Source: Aricia agestis (lineage: Eukaryota > Arthropoda > Insecta > Lepidoptera > Lycaenidae). From it: 64,000 nt of DNA. Where the stretch lies: assembly GCF_905147365.1 (NCBI RefSeq), contig NC_056421.1, positions 14,881,001 through 14,945,000 of the forward strand, given 5' to 3'. The notes below the pieces were generated by a model that saw only the letters and a list, made by a program, of their open reading frames with translations, made no database searches and was not told where the DNA came from. Position 1 is the stretch's first letter. Every line of letters starts with the position of its first letter. Position numbers and translations under genes: made by a program. This document shows, one piece after another, positions 10,641 to 21,520 of the stretch.

Positions 10641-10914
10641 TTACTGAATGTTGATTTAAATAACAAAATAAGTTGATGGCTTGGCTTGAATGTGATCTGA
10701 AAACATTTTACGACAGAAGTATTGCATAGCTATGCAATATTTTGCTTGGCTCCTTTTACATTTCATGTTTTTGGTGGGATGTGTATTACAATAATGAAGA
10801 TAAAGTTTAAAATCATAATATGACACTGAAAGTGCTCGCCTCGCCGCTGCCATTACGGTGTAGCGCGGCCCTAAAACTTTGTGGTCTCGTAGATAACTAA
10901 AAACTAAACAAAAT

Positions 10915-11328
10915 AATCGACCAAGTGCGAGTCGGACTCGCGCACGAAGGAAAATAAGGAAAAAAATTAGTTTTTTGTATGGGACCCCCGTCAATTATTT
11001 ATTTTATTTTAATATTATTATTTAGTATTAAAGTACACATATAATTGAGGATTTTGTGTAAATTCAAGTGTCTATAAGTTGCCATTATGGATTACGAGCC
11101 AAAAAGACAAAAAAAAAATGTATGGGAGCCCCCTTAAATATTAACTTTATTTTGTTTTTAGTATTTGTTGTTATAGCGGCAACAGATATACATAATCTGT
11201 GAAAATTTCAGAAGTCTGGCTATAGCGGTGCTTGAGTTACAGCCTGGAGACAGACAGACAGACGGACAGACATCGAAGTCTCAGTAATAGGGTCCCGTTT
11301 TTACCCTTTGGGCACGGAACCCTAAAAA
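10915..11328 (+). mobile_element. lepidopteran interspersed repeat ('ccaagtgcgagtcggactcg' type), copy 1
   Basis: Starts accaagtgcgagtcggactc, contains a gacagacagacagacggacag tract near 11255 and ends gggcacggaaccctaaaaag. Sister copies, all in plus orientation, are at 24556-25073 and 32776-33388. Most likely a SINE or LINE 3' part. Internal sequences differ greatly between copies. Confidence 0.7.
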
Positions 11329-11573
11329 GAGTAAAATTATTATTTTATAACAAAAAAAATTTAAACCGACTTACGAGGCAAAATCAATATTATTAAAATG
11401 ACCTAAAATGTATGAAATAATTCTTATTCTTCATCAGTGCCTTTTTCAAAATTTGACTTAACCTCAATTAATTCTGTACTCAATTTTCATTCTTTTGAAG
11501 TCAGTACCGGCTAAAAGTTGGGGACAGGGGACGCTACCATATGTGCAATGTGTGCAATGCAAACGGGCGCCAT

Positions 11574-11675
11574 CCTCTAGGGGCGCCAAATCGCCATCTT
11601 TAGCGGCGCCAAATCGCCATCTTTAGGGGCGCCAAAACCAAGGACCCAAAAAATTTGCCTAAAGGGGCGCTAAAA
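11574..11675 (+). repeat. short tandem repeat around GGCGCC
   Basis: Two units of 23-24 bp, ggcgccaaatcgccatcttta, with partial units on both sides. The rest of 11330-11980 is AT-rich without a gene. Confidence 0.75.
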
Positions 11676-11984
11676 TCCTTTTCTTGCACACAGGCGCCAG
11701 TTGCCCTTAAGGGAGGCCTGGTTGGGGAGGGGAAGAGGGGATTTCGGGATAAGCTCGAGCGTGTCAGATTAAGCTTGTATAGGCTTCCGACATGTCTAGT
11801 TATCATTTTATAGAAATCAGATTTCTCACGTGGTGGGTTAATTTTTTTTTTTAATATTGGAATGTCATCGGATCTGTCAGATTAAGATAGGGGATGTTTA
11901 GTATACCCAAAAGAAGCTTTTATATAAAGCACTGACGATTCAAAGGTTAGGTAAGCCTGCAGGGACATTTTAAAATATAAAAAA

Positions 11985-12800
11985 CTAGCTGTTGCCCAAA
12001 ATCTTTTATAAAAAAACCTTGGTACCCCTTAAATCAATACAGCTGTGCAGTGTGCACACAATAAGTATTTCATTTTTTTATATTAAACTTTATAATTTAT
12101 GCCAAATTTTAAAGCTTATTTAGCCCTCCAATTACACAACTTTACCCATAAACTATTTATCATTAATAGATTTAAGGTTACGTCACTGCACAGATAAAGT
12201 ACTGAGTTATTTAATACCGTAGAATAGATATAACAACCGAAAAAAATCGAAACTTAAATGTAAGATGATACCACGTCTTATAGGAAGACTTTTGAGCAAG
12301 CGTCAGCGCGATGTAGAAGACGCACGGCGCCATCTATTATGAATTGTTGGAACTAACTTAATTTGAACAAATTTACGCATTTTCACCCCCTTACAACCCT
12401 TTTTTCCAGTAAAAAAGTAGCCTATGTCCTTTCTCAGGCTTTAGACTATCTGTATACAAAATTTCATTACAATCGGTTCGGTAGTTTTGGCGTTTGGCGT
12501 GAAAGCGAGACTGACAGACAGACAGACAGACAGAGATACTTTCGCATTTATAATATTAGTATAGATTATGTGCACACTGCACAGCTGTTTTTGGGTATTT
12601 TGATTAATTAAGGGCCGCGCTACACCGGAATGGCAGCGGCGAGGCGAGTACTTTCAGCGCTGCCATTCCGGTGTAGCGCGGCCCTAAGAGGGGTACCACT
12701 TACCAGGGTTTTAAAAAGTTTTTAAATTTGACACAAATTTTGTTGACACCGCGCGCTATAAACTGAAGTCCACGCGGACGAAGTCGCGGGCAACAGCTAG
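11985..12800. mobile_element. composite Helitron-like module A, copy 1
   Basis: Minus-strand element from TCTATACTAATATTATAAAT at 12565 (after A) to CTAG at 11985 (before T), containing a gacagacag tract. It is followed by 12566-12800, which ends in plus-strand gggcaacagCTAG|T. Inverted words join both parts (acagctgtgcagtgtgcac near 12040 and its complement near 12570). A 73-bp near-perfect hairpin flanked by TAA is at 12612-12684 (gggccgcgctacaccggaat arms). Related copies are at 22875-23407 and 47455-48103. No ORF. Confidence 0.7.
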
Positions 12801-12839
12801 TTATGAATAAAAACAATATTATATAGTAAAGTAGGTATG

Positions 12840-13584
12840 ATTAGTTCTGTTACAATAATAAAGTAAAAAATAAAACGCCATCTGTTTTCATATATGAGAA
12901 TTAAAATGTTGATTGCATTGATATATTTTCTGGATGGAATATAGGCCAACACGGTACACTCGAACTCTTTTATTTTAGAGCGCCTTCTAATGTCAACTTG
13001 TCACATATATTAGAAATGCAGTAGGAGTTCTATAAGATAAGATAGATTGATTATTATTATACCAAGTGATAATATTATTAAACATAATATTCTAACGTAT
13101 TAAAAACTATAAACAAAAACATACTAACTAATAAGTATGATTAGTTCTATGTTACAATAAAGTAAAAAATAAAACGCCATCTGTTGAATCGTATTAGAAC
13201 TAAAATTTTCATTGCATCGATATATTTCTGGATTTTTTATAATATTATACATAAAATATATTTAAGATTTTTGAAATTTTATTGTAATACACATCCAAGA
13301 CCCAGGAACATTGAAAACTTTTTGTTCCGCCTGCGGGACTCGAACCCAGGACCCCCGGGATGAGCGCTGCCCACGCGCAATGCGAATTAATTTTCATCGA
13401 TATTTTCATGGAAATAAGATATTTTCCCACATCAAAATGTAGCCTATGTCCTTTCTCAGACTCTAGAATAAATGAGTACAAAATTTCATTGCAATCGGTT
13501 CAGTAGTTTTGGCGTGAAAGCGAGACAGACAGACAGACAGACAGACAGAGATACTTTCGCATTTATAATATTAGTATGGATAAA
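12840..13584 (-). mobile_element. Helitron-like module B carrying a tRNA-SINE piece, copy 1
   Basis: On the minus strand it begins ATCCATACTAATATTATAAA near 13584, then a gtctgtctgtc tract and caaaactactgaaccgattg. It includes a piece of tRNA-derived SINE (minus-strand box B gggttcgagtcc at about 13335-13346, then ggcggaacaaaaagttttca). Copies: 23404-23854 (same orientation) and 46714-47420 (inverted). The upstream part holds an internal duplication of gtatgattagttctatgtta. Confidence 0.65.
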
Positions 13585-13671
13585 GCTTCATATTTTCCTA
13601 AGTCACAGATATTTTATTTTACACTAAATTAAATGAGTTAGTCCTTGTTGTCTAAAATATATTGTTACGTG

Positions 13672-14142
13672 CTAGGGTTCGAGGATTTGGAGAGAAGGAT
13701 TTGGAGAGAAAGACCTGGTGACTCTCTTGAAGACTTTATTCACAAACGTTAGGTCACACAAAGCACTAGGTCTAAAACAATAAGCACTATCACTGTCCTA
13801 GGTCGTAGCCAAGTCGTAGATTTCACTGGTTCACTCACTATTGATCACTTGTTTTCAATCCGAAGTCGTCTCGAAGATGGCTCAGACTAAACTGAATTAT
13901 CGGCCCGACTGTCTACGACTACTTATACGGGCCGGATCGAATCTCAGAACTCTCCGGAATATCCCAGAATAAACCCGATATGCGTAAACAAGTATGGGAT
14001 ATTTCTAGAAAATACTCGTAGGTACACCTAACGCCATCTAGTATCGAGTAGGCGATTTATGTTGTCTGTGTTCCCTCGGTAAGTTTCGCTGGTTTGTCGC
14101 TAGATTTCACTACGTGTCCGTATACCGTGTACCGTAAAACTA
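13672..14142 (-). repeat. long terminal repeat of a Ty3/gypsy element (3' LTR)
   Basis: Lies just downstream (minus strand) of a gypsy integrase end. A purine-rich tract aagaggggag at 14152-14143 marks the usual polypurine tract before a 3' LTR. The region ends at tgttac/gtaaca near 13672. Length about 470 bp, in the normal range. The exact terminal bases and target duplication are not certain. No second LTR is found in the window. Confidence 0.55.
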
Positions 14143-14178
14143 CTCCCCTCTTAGAGATGCTCGTCCCGAGCATCATTG

Positions 14179-14530
14179 TTACTGCCATGGTAACGCGCCC
14201 ACAGTCACATCATTCAATCGGGTAACCACTTTGTATGGGCCGTCCCACTTGGTCTGCAACTTTAAAGATTTCCCTTTTCGGCGAGTCGGGTTATGCAGCC
14301 ACACCAGTGTCCCTTCTTCGAAGCCGCTTGTATTCGATTTCCGGTCGTATCTGGTCTTCATGTTCTCACTTGACTGTAACCCATTTTCCCGAACCATGGC
14401 GTGTATATAGCGCATTTTTTCCCTTAAATCGCAGACATAGTCTGGTACGGTCTTTGGTTCTTCCGGTGATCCTCCTGTCAAAAGGTCTACTGGGCTACTC
14501 GATGACAGCAAGAGTAATCTGACATATTCG
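14179..14530 (-). pseudogene. Ty3/gypsy retrotransposon pol, C-terminal end of integrase (fragment)
   Basis: Minus-strand frame ending TAA at 14181-14179. Shows typical integrase tail features: VCDLREKMRYIH, MKTRYDRKSN, GTLVWLHNPTR and LQTKWDGPYKVVTRLND, as in Ty3/gypsy (412/mdg-like) polyproteins, where this part helps bind the integrated DNA. Only about 115 residues remain. The zinc-binding region, catalytic DDE core, RT, protease and gag are missing, and the fragment is cut off by the SINE-like repeat starting near 14545. The frame happens to stay open into that repeat, giving a chimeric 151-codon ORF (14179-14634). Confidence 0.85.
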
Positions 14531-14544
14531 CAGAGCATGAAAGC

Positions 14545-14706
14545 TAAGAAGTTGAATAATGGGAGGGTAGAGAAGGAAATAGGGGAGGGTAGGGAAGGGA
14601 AAAGGGTAGGGGATTGGGCCTCCAGTAAACTCACTCACTCGGCGAAACTCAGCGCAAGCGCTATTTCACGCCGGTTTTCTGTGAGCCCATGGTATTTCTC
14701 CGGTTA
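14545..14706 (-). mobile_element. SINE-like repeat with pyrimidine tract, copy 2 (truncated)
   Basis: Reverse-strand copy of the repeat at 149-473: purine-rich ggggagggtagggaaggg-type tract, then ttgggcctccagtaaactca and cgcaagcgctatttcacgcc. Both ends are missing. Confidence 0.7.
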
Positions 14707-15078
14707 TAATTTACCTAAATAAGCAATTTTCTGAATATAATATTTTATTTTTCAAATCTTTAAAATGGCTGCAGTTCCTGAACCCCAATCACAGAGCCGA
14801 ACCGTGTCTTGAGACCGGGGCGCATCATTACGGGCCCTAAGTTCTACGTCAAGGATCTCAGTTCGACTACAAACGGATGAAAATTGAGTACAGAATTAAT
14901 TGAGGTTAAGTCAAATTTCAAACTTTTTAGATCATTTTATGTAAATAATACTAAATTAATATTGAAATATTCTACTAATAATTTTACTTAGGTAGGTATA
15001 TTATTATGTATATCGTCGTCAGAAACTAAAATGGGCTTAACATTCTTAAAGCGAGGGTAATTTTTACATGAAGGCATT

Positions 15079-15399
15079 AAGCTGTCTACACACCGAAGCC
15101 GCCGGGTTTTTATTATGAAATAAGGGGGCAAACGAGAAAACGGGTAGGGAAGGGAATAGGGGAGGGTAGAGAAGGAAATAGGGGAGGGTAGGGAAGGGAA
15201 AGGATAGGGGATTGGGCCTCCAGTGAACTCACTCACTCGGCGAAACTCAGCGCAAGCCCTGTTTCACGCCCGTTTTCTGTGAGCCCATGGTATTCCGCCG
15301 GTCGAGCCGGCCCATTGCCGAAGCATGGCTCTCCCACGTCAAGAAGCTCGTTTCAAAATGAGGCCGCCGGGCCCGGCGGCTTTGGTGTGTAGACAGCTT
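15079..15399. mobile_element. MITE split by a SINE-like insertion
   Basis: Inverted ends aagctgtctacacaccgaag (15079 on) and ctttggtgtgtagacagctt (to 15399), with gccgccggg / cccggcggc continuing the pairing. The minus-strand SINE-like repeat at 15107-15340 sits inside. Confidence 0.75.
15107..15340 (-). mobile_element. SINE-like repeat with pyrimidine tract, copy 3
   Basis: Reverse copy from the tail (tttttattatgaaataaggg) through the purine tract to the head (catggctctcccacg). Shortened: the ggccggcaacgcacctgcag part is deleted. Inserted in the MITE 15079-15399. Confidence 0.75.
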
Positions 15400-15714
15400 T
15401 AAAGGGGGAAGGCTTTTTTTTCGAAAGGGTCTAAGCTACTGGTCCGGTTAATACTACGAAAATAAGCTATTTCTATTTTCTTCTGATTAATTTCGTTGCG
15501 AGTCCCAAGACAGCTTTAGCATGTCCCTCGGGCTCCCTGAGATCATACCAAAGGGTTTTCGTGGTTGGATACCGCTGTCGATCGACACAGGAGATACAGT
15601 GGTGGGAATGTGTGGCCAAAGCCCGATTAAAAGTATTTTTCAGAGCGAAGTAACCACTCCTCAAATACTGTAGTACCTGGGACAAGATTTTTAAATGTCC
15701 GTATGGTTGCCCAA

Positions 15715-15902
15715 GCGCAACTAGTTAATACGTCTGGGACCAACTATGTGCGGGTTTCCTCACGATGTTTTCCTTCACCGTACGAGCGTCCGTATTATGT
15801 ACTCGAGATCAGAAATGTCTCATAGGTACACGCCTCCACCCGGGCTCGAACCTGCACCCTCTAAGAGTGCGAACCAAAGGTCTACCCATTAGGCCACGGA
15901 CG
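15715..15902 (-). mobile_element. tRNA-derived SINE
   Basis: Minus strand starts with a tRNA-like head: box A tggcctaatggg (15895-15884) and box B ggttcgagccc (15852-15842), spaced as in RNA polymerase III promoters. The lepidopteran core gtgaaggaaaacatcgtgag follows. It is not a functional tRNA because the cloverleaf is not kept. Confidence 0.8.
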
Positions 15903-16230
15903 AATAATTATAACAATAATTAGAAGAATTATAATAATTGTACAATATCTCACGGAGGGGGGCTACAAATCCTAAGGCTCATGTTACGTTATTTATGGAC
16001 CTTATGATTATTCAACAAAGTTACAAAAGTAATCATTTCATAATAACTTAATAATCGATTGTTTTCACAAGTTAGCGACATCAGTAATCACTAATCACAT
16101 ACCGAAACATTGAAAGGAGACACGCTGTCTGGCTGCGTATTTTGCTCCCGACCTCCTGTCTCCTCGCGCCGCGCGCCGTACGCGTCGTCTCTCTCGATAC
16201 TTGGATTGGATAAACACGTAACACGACGCA

Positions 16231-16374
16231 CAGCCCCCCTAGACAAGTGGCAAAACGCTAACGCTACAAAATGTATGCGATTTGACATTTAAAGTCATGG
16301 CTTCGCTAGCGAATACTAATGTCAAATCCATACATTTTGTAGCGTTAGCGTTTTGCCACTTGTCTAGGGGGCTG
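16231..16374. mobile_element. hairpin MITE, 144 bp
   Basis: Near-perfect palindrome: cagcccccctagacaagtgg at left, ccacttgtctagggggctg at right, arms about 47 bp (also through cgctaacgctacaaaatgta). Loop of about 50 bp. No ORF. Confidence 0.85.
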
Positions 16375-16738
16375 GAAGGAAGAATTACAACTGTATGCCA
16401 CATGCATCGCGTATAGTATACATACCTACTGTAATCTGTATAGACTAAATTTTAGAAAATCACAAAAAGCCTAAGTATAATATGTATTTATAATGTAAAT
16501 AGTTATTTATGCGAATTAATTGCGTGTGAAAATAGTTTTTTTTTTAATTTCTACTTAGTAAAGTCGACTACTTAAATATCGAACCCGAGCTGTAGGTAAT
16601 AGGTATGCAATAGTAGCAGTAGAGGTTGTAGTAAAAATAATACGCTGTATAGTCAGTACGGTTAACGGTACCTACTTGTATAACGTAGAGAACCAGTAAG
16701 ACCTCCGCGCTCCGGTAGGAGTATGAATGTCTAAACTC

Positions 16739-16899
16739 TAAACACACTAGGCCGAAGTTACGCGGCGTAAATTCCGCATGATTTTAAATTACCGATGACA
16801 CACTATTCCGTCGCGTTCCGTCCGTATTTTGTATGCTTTTGACATTGCGGACGTAATCATGCGGAATTTACGCCGCGTAACTTCGGCCTAGTGTGTTTA
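16739..16899. mobile_element. hairpin MITE, about 160 bp
   Basis: Arms of about 45 bp: aacacactaggccgaagtta then cgcggcgtaaattccgcatg, with exact complements on the right. Loop about 70 bp, no ORF, target duplication not clear. Confidence 0.85.
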
Positions 16900-17215
16900 G
16901 ACACTTAACTTGTTCTGTGAGTAAGACTGACAGTCATGCTATTAACTCTGACGTTGAACCTGCCCTAATAATGTAAAGTCGACGATTTGTTGATGCTAAA
17001 AAGGTATCCATGCGTGGTTAATAACTTGACAAAATTTAAATGTTAAAATTATTAGGATATTATATAGGAAAAATATGAAAATAAAAGGTTAGGTAGGTCC
17101 AACGACTAACTCACACTGTTCTCTCTCTCTCTCTTAAGTTTTAACTCTTTACAGTAACAATGAAATAATAATTAATATTACTTACTAAGGGAAAAATTAT
17201 TCTGAAAACCATTTG

Positions 17216-17530
17216 CATGGGCGTACCCAGGTTCTGAGCCAGGGGGGGGGGCAAATTACCCAGGTTCTGGTGCCAGGGGGGGCAAATCACCCAGGTTCTG
17301 GGCCAGGGGGGGGCAAATCAGATTTTTCATAAGTAGGTGTTTATAAAGAATAAAAAATTAATAATTTTTAGTAAAAATATTGTATTGCAAACAAATGGCA
17401 AACATTCGTTCTTAATTTTTAATTTTTATAGATAAAAGTACTAGATAATATACTTAGTAGGAACGTCAACATGATCCAGGGGGGGGGGGGGGGGGGCAGT
17501 TCCCCCCGTCCCCCCCTCGGTACGCCCATG
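17216..17530. mobile_element. hAT-like MITE with G-rich internal repeats
   Basis: Inverted ends CATGGGCGTACC at left and GGTACGCCCATG at right, bordered by 8-bp direct repeats differing at the last base (accatttG at 17208-17215, accatttA at 17531-17538). Inside are three direct repeats of a 35-45 bp unit (acccaggttctg...ccagggggg...caaat) and a run of 18 G near 17480. No ORF. Confidence 0.7.
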
Positions 17531-18399
17531 ACCATTTATATAAATAATAGTACGGTACTTATTTAAAAAAAATCCACAGCCGAACATATTTAAACCTCCT
17601 CCTTTTTGGAAGTCGGATAATAAAATCGACGTTAATTTGTCCGTAGGTAATTTGAAAATTAAAATTACCTATCTAAAAACATACGGAACCAATTTTAATG
17701 AAACTTGTAGCATTCCAGAAGTTGAACAATACCTTGTACAACAAAAAAAGAATTAAGTAGGTACTTAAATCGGACTTGTTGTTCCGGAGATATGCGAATG
17801 CAACCATAAAAACATACCTACATACAATTAGATACACTTTTGAAATTTAGTAAAGTTCAGACGCTGGTATTATAGACTAGAACATACTTAATACCACTTA
17901 ATACTTACTTATACGAAAACTGGGCAGTTCTGTAAATATTATAATTACTTATATACCTACATACGAGTCGTATTGAACAATTGAACGGACCTCCTTTTTT
18001 TTTAGGTCGGTTAAAAAACAGCCGTCGCATGCTTTCGTGCAGAAGCGAAACTCCCACGGACGAAGCCGAGTTGAGAATGGTATTACGCTCCCTGCACTTA
18101 CATAACCGCATCCTTATTCCTTCCTCACTCAAACGTCTTCTAATCTAATGACAGAAAAACAATCGACAGGCTTTCGATTGACTAACGCGGATGTTGGCTC
18201 TACACTCTACAGCGTCTACACTCTACAAGCTGCAGTCCTAATACCATCCTATACGGCCGCTAAATTGCGATGGATCACGGAAATTATTATATTAACGGTG
18301 AAGAACTACCCTTACCGTGTAGTTTCCCACAGACTGAGAATCTATACGATAGGTTCAGATTGAGAATCGTTTGTTTCAGAGATTTATATAAAGCGTGCG

Positions 18400-19090
18400 A
18401 GCGATACCGACTCAAACGGACGTGCACCTTCGGTCGTATACCGCCAGTCGGGACGAGGCGCTCCGCCGCGCGCCGATCGGCTCGAGACGGGCCGAGGTGC
18501 GAGATGCGGCCTGCGGGCGGCGACGGAAACGGTTTTAGATCTGCGACACGCTTGAGGGTTTTCGTAAACCACTTACCCCCCCCGAGTGTTACACAATACG
18601 GTCGGTCGCAGGGTCCGAGCGGGGCTCCACAGGCCGCCGCCCGCCGACCACCATCACCCGACACACTTCCACCGACACTCGCGTTCGTCGTTTCCGGCCC
18701 TGGCGGCCCTTCACTCCGGCGCCCGCCGGCGCGCTCGCGACACCACGACCGTCCCCGCGACGTTAAGGTCGACGGCTCGGAGCGAGGTCGCGGCGATCGG
18801 CCGCTCGTGCTACTGGTCGCGCGGTCGCAGCGCAAACGGAAACATAATTTGTTTTCATGGCGAAACGTGCAGCGGAGGCACTCGATCGATACGTAATGTT
18901 TACGTGAGCGCGGCACCGCACGTGCCGCTGCACTCGCGTCGGGCGCGATCCGGCGCTCGGTCGTCGCGGTGGCCGCTCGGTCGGCCGTCTCCGGCGGGGC
19001 TGCCGCGGGGCCGGAGCGCTGCGGCGCCGCGCCCGCCGCCCGCCCCCGCCCCGCCGCGCCTGCGCCCTCCTAATCCGTTTAGCATACGGT
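18400..19090. promoter_or_regulatory. CpG-rich island, candidate promoter / non-coding first exon (perhaps of eag)
   Basis: About 0.7 kb of strongly GC- and CpG-rich DNA with AT-rich DNA on both sides, and not composed of a recognisable repeat. Long open frames exist on both strands (for example 18270-18896 plus and 18287-18916 minus), but they are Arg/Pro/Ser/Gly-rich composition artefacts. On the minus strand a run of Gs is followed by a consensus donor GGTAAGTGG (first intron base at 18576), as expected for a 5' UTR exon ending at 18577. The next minus-strand gene downstream is eag, 12 kb away. The link to eag is inference; a plus-strand transcript is also possible. Confidence 0.4.
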
Positions 19091-19564
19091 GACGTCTGCG
19101 ATCTCAGTAATATCGACTCGAGACTCGAGAGGGACCCACCTTACGTCACTCGGGCGAGCGCTCCGGAGTCCGGAGTCCGGACGTGTCGATAACCGTGCGG
19201 TGTGCCAGATCCGTAGGCTCACCCTGCCAGCCGCCCGGCCCTGTCCGACCGCCTGGCCTACTCCACGACATGCCCGTGTTATGAGGAGCAATTTGAGCTT
19301 CTTATATACCTGACCAATAAAGAAACGTCAATACCTAATCCCTATTCCCTACCCACAAAGAGAATTTAACTTCCTGTTAATCTCTCACTCTGATTGTTTT
19401 ATTATTAGATATAACTATTTTAGTTTACTGACCTAACCTAACATTTATTTTAAAGGTCAATAAAAATTAGAAACCATTTTTTTTTAACTCATCAAATAAT
19501 CAGTGTTGCCAACTTTTTTTTACTAACCCACCAAATTCAGCAGCGTAAACCACCAGAAACCGCT

Positions 19565-19970
19565 AAAACCTAAATGGCCTCTCAAACCACCAGAATTCCA
19601 CTAAATAACGTAAAGATTACAACAACCGTTATACGTGGGAGAGCCATGCTTCGGCACGAATGGGCCGGCTCGACCGGAGAAATACCACGTCCTCACAGAA
19701 AACCGGCGTGAAACAGCGCTTACGCTGTGTTTCGCCGAGTGAGTGAGTTTACCGGAGGCCCAATCCCCTACCCTATTCCCTTCCCTACCCTCCCCTATTC
19801 TTCCCTTCCCTTCCCATCTCTACCCTCCACTATTACCCTATTCCCTCTTAAAAGGCCGGCAACGCACCTGCAGCTCTTCTGATGCTGCGAGTGTCCATGG
19901 GCGACGGAAGTTGCTTTCCATCGGGTGACCCGTTTGCTCGCTTGCTCCCTTATTTCATAAAAAAAAAAAC
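19565..19970 (+). mobile_element. SINE-like repeat with pyrimidine tract and poly(A), copy 4
   Basis: Nearly identical to 88-473, including the 60-bp leader, the tract with ccctaccctattccc-type repeats and a poly(A) end. It sits inside the hAT-type element. Confidence 0.75.
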
Positions 19971-21314
19971 CTATCTGAATATAATTTGAAAATAATACAA
20001 CAGCAACGTCATTATTATTATGAAATAATCATTTTTGTTACTACATTAAGGTAAACTTTAGTTACCGAAACCGAAACTTGATAAAACATTCAAAATTACG
20101 ATTATTTACTGAAATTTATTGATTTTTAACATAAATTACAATTTTTTAAACTAAAGAAAAAGTACCACATTATTTTTTTTTACTTTTTGCGACATTTCTT
20201 ACCATAAATATTATTATTCTTATATTCGAATAACTTTTTGTACTATATTCCGTTTTTTATACGATTCCAAGTAGATGCGTTTCGTCTCATTCACAGAAAA
20301 TCCGATTTTTATCTTCTGAACGCCCAATATTCGAGTTTTAACTTCATAAAACATGTAATGTCATGTCCTGTCGGTGTAGTGTATGACAGATCGAAAAACA
20401 TAGGCGAAAAATTGTTAAGTTGACAGTTTTCACAGATATGCGTTTGGTTAGCTTATTTATCGTTTCTTGCTATTTGTTACTAAAACAACGTGACAAGGCT
20501 TAAAGATGATAAAAATGTATAAAAATCATCAATCAAACGTATAACGTAAACTTAGATTCATTAATCGCGATTAAATGAAGAATGTAAAATCTATTTGAAA
20601 CAAAACGAGATTCACGTCGCCATATAAACGCGTTCATTGTTCAATGAGAACTTTTATCTTCAGAACGTCCAATGTTGCACGGTTAAACTTCATTAAAGCC
20701 GTTAAAGTCCTGCCAATGTAGTGTCATGGCGAATCGAAAATCATAGACGAAAAAAATGATGCGTTTGGGTAGTTTCTATATTATCGTTTCTTGCATTTTT
20801 ATTGATCCCCGTAGGAACGCGTTTAATGAGAACTAAGTTTTATAAAACGAAGTTGTGCGATTGGTGAAATCCTCCCTTAGACATATTACTGAACGACGAA
20901 CTACTGAAAACAAACTCAATAATTACAGTATTTTATTTTTATGGGAGACATGGACACGACCGCGGTCGAAGTTCAAAACGAAATGACTAAGCAAACTTGC
21001 AGTTGACGTCACATTTTTTTTTCTCCAGAAGGCGTTTTGCCACTAAACCTGAAAAATATACTGAGGGCCGCAAGAGTGAAGCTTACGGGGAAGTGGGCTA
21101 GATAAGATTCTAGCAGGGTAAGTCCTAAGAAATTGCGTGTCCAAAAAAGAGTGAGGCGAGATGATTTACTAGATAAATCTCACAAGATATATCCTAAGAT
21201 ATCTTATAATCTGACAGTCAAACAAAATTCTTAAGTAAATAAAGTTCACACACAATATAATCAATTTATCATAGCATTTACTAAATCGTTTGTTTGGGAA
21301 ACGTAATTTGCCAA

Positions 21315-21520
21315 CAGTTATATAATATATTAAATAAGCCTGCTTTTATCGTAGAAATAAAATTCAATAATATAATTTCGATAAAATAAGTAAAGACAAT
21401 TTAATGAAAATAATTTTCCAAAAGTTATATATATTAAATAAGCCTGCTTTTATCGTAGAAATAAAATTAAATAATATAATTTCGATAAAAATAAGTAAAG
21501 ACAATTTAATGAAAATAAAA
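21315..21520 (+). repeat. two-unit tandem repeat, about 105 bp each
   Basis: Both units contain ttaaataagcctgcttttat, cgtagaaataaaatt and gtaaagacaatttaatgaaa, with a few small indels. Within the hAT-type element. Confidence 0.85.

Larger units (their letters stand above)
10053..10780. mobile_element. long-inverted-repeat (foldback) element, outermost of a three-level nest
   Basis: Left arm 10053-10191 (cccaccaaaaacatgaaatg to acattcagtaa) is the near-perfect complement of right arm 10641-10780 (ttactgaatgtt to catttttggtgggat-type end). The arms are now separated by two younger elements at 10192-10453 and 10456-10640. Without them the outer element would be about 280 bp of almost pure hairpin. 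No ORF. Confidence 0.85.

Noticed and set aside
15842..15902. tRNA gene on the minus strand
   Set aside because: The head belongs to a SINE with the dispersed lepidopteran core sequence; no cloverleaf.
18270..18916. Open frames of about 208 codons on both strands in the CpG-rich block
   Set aside because: Low-complexity Arg/Pro/Ser composition, no conserved motif, and frames open on both strands at once, as expected from GC-rich DNA poor in stop codons.
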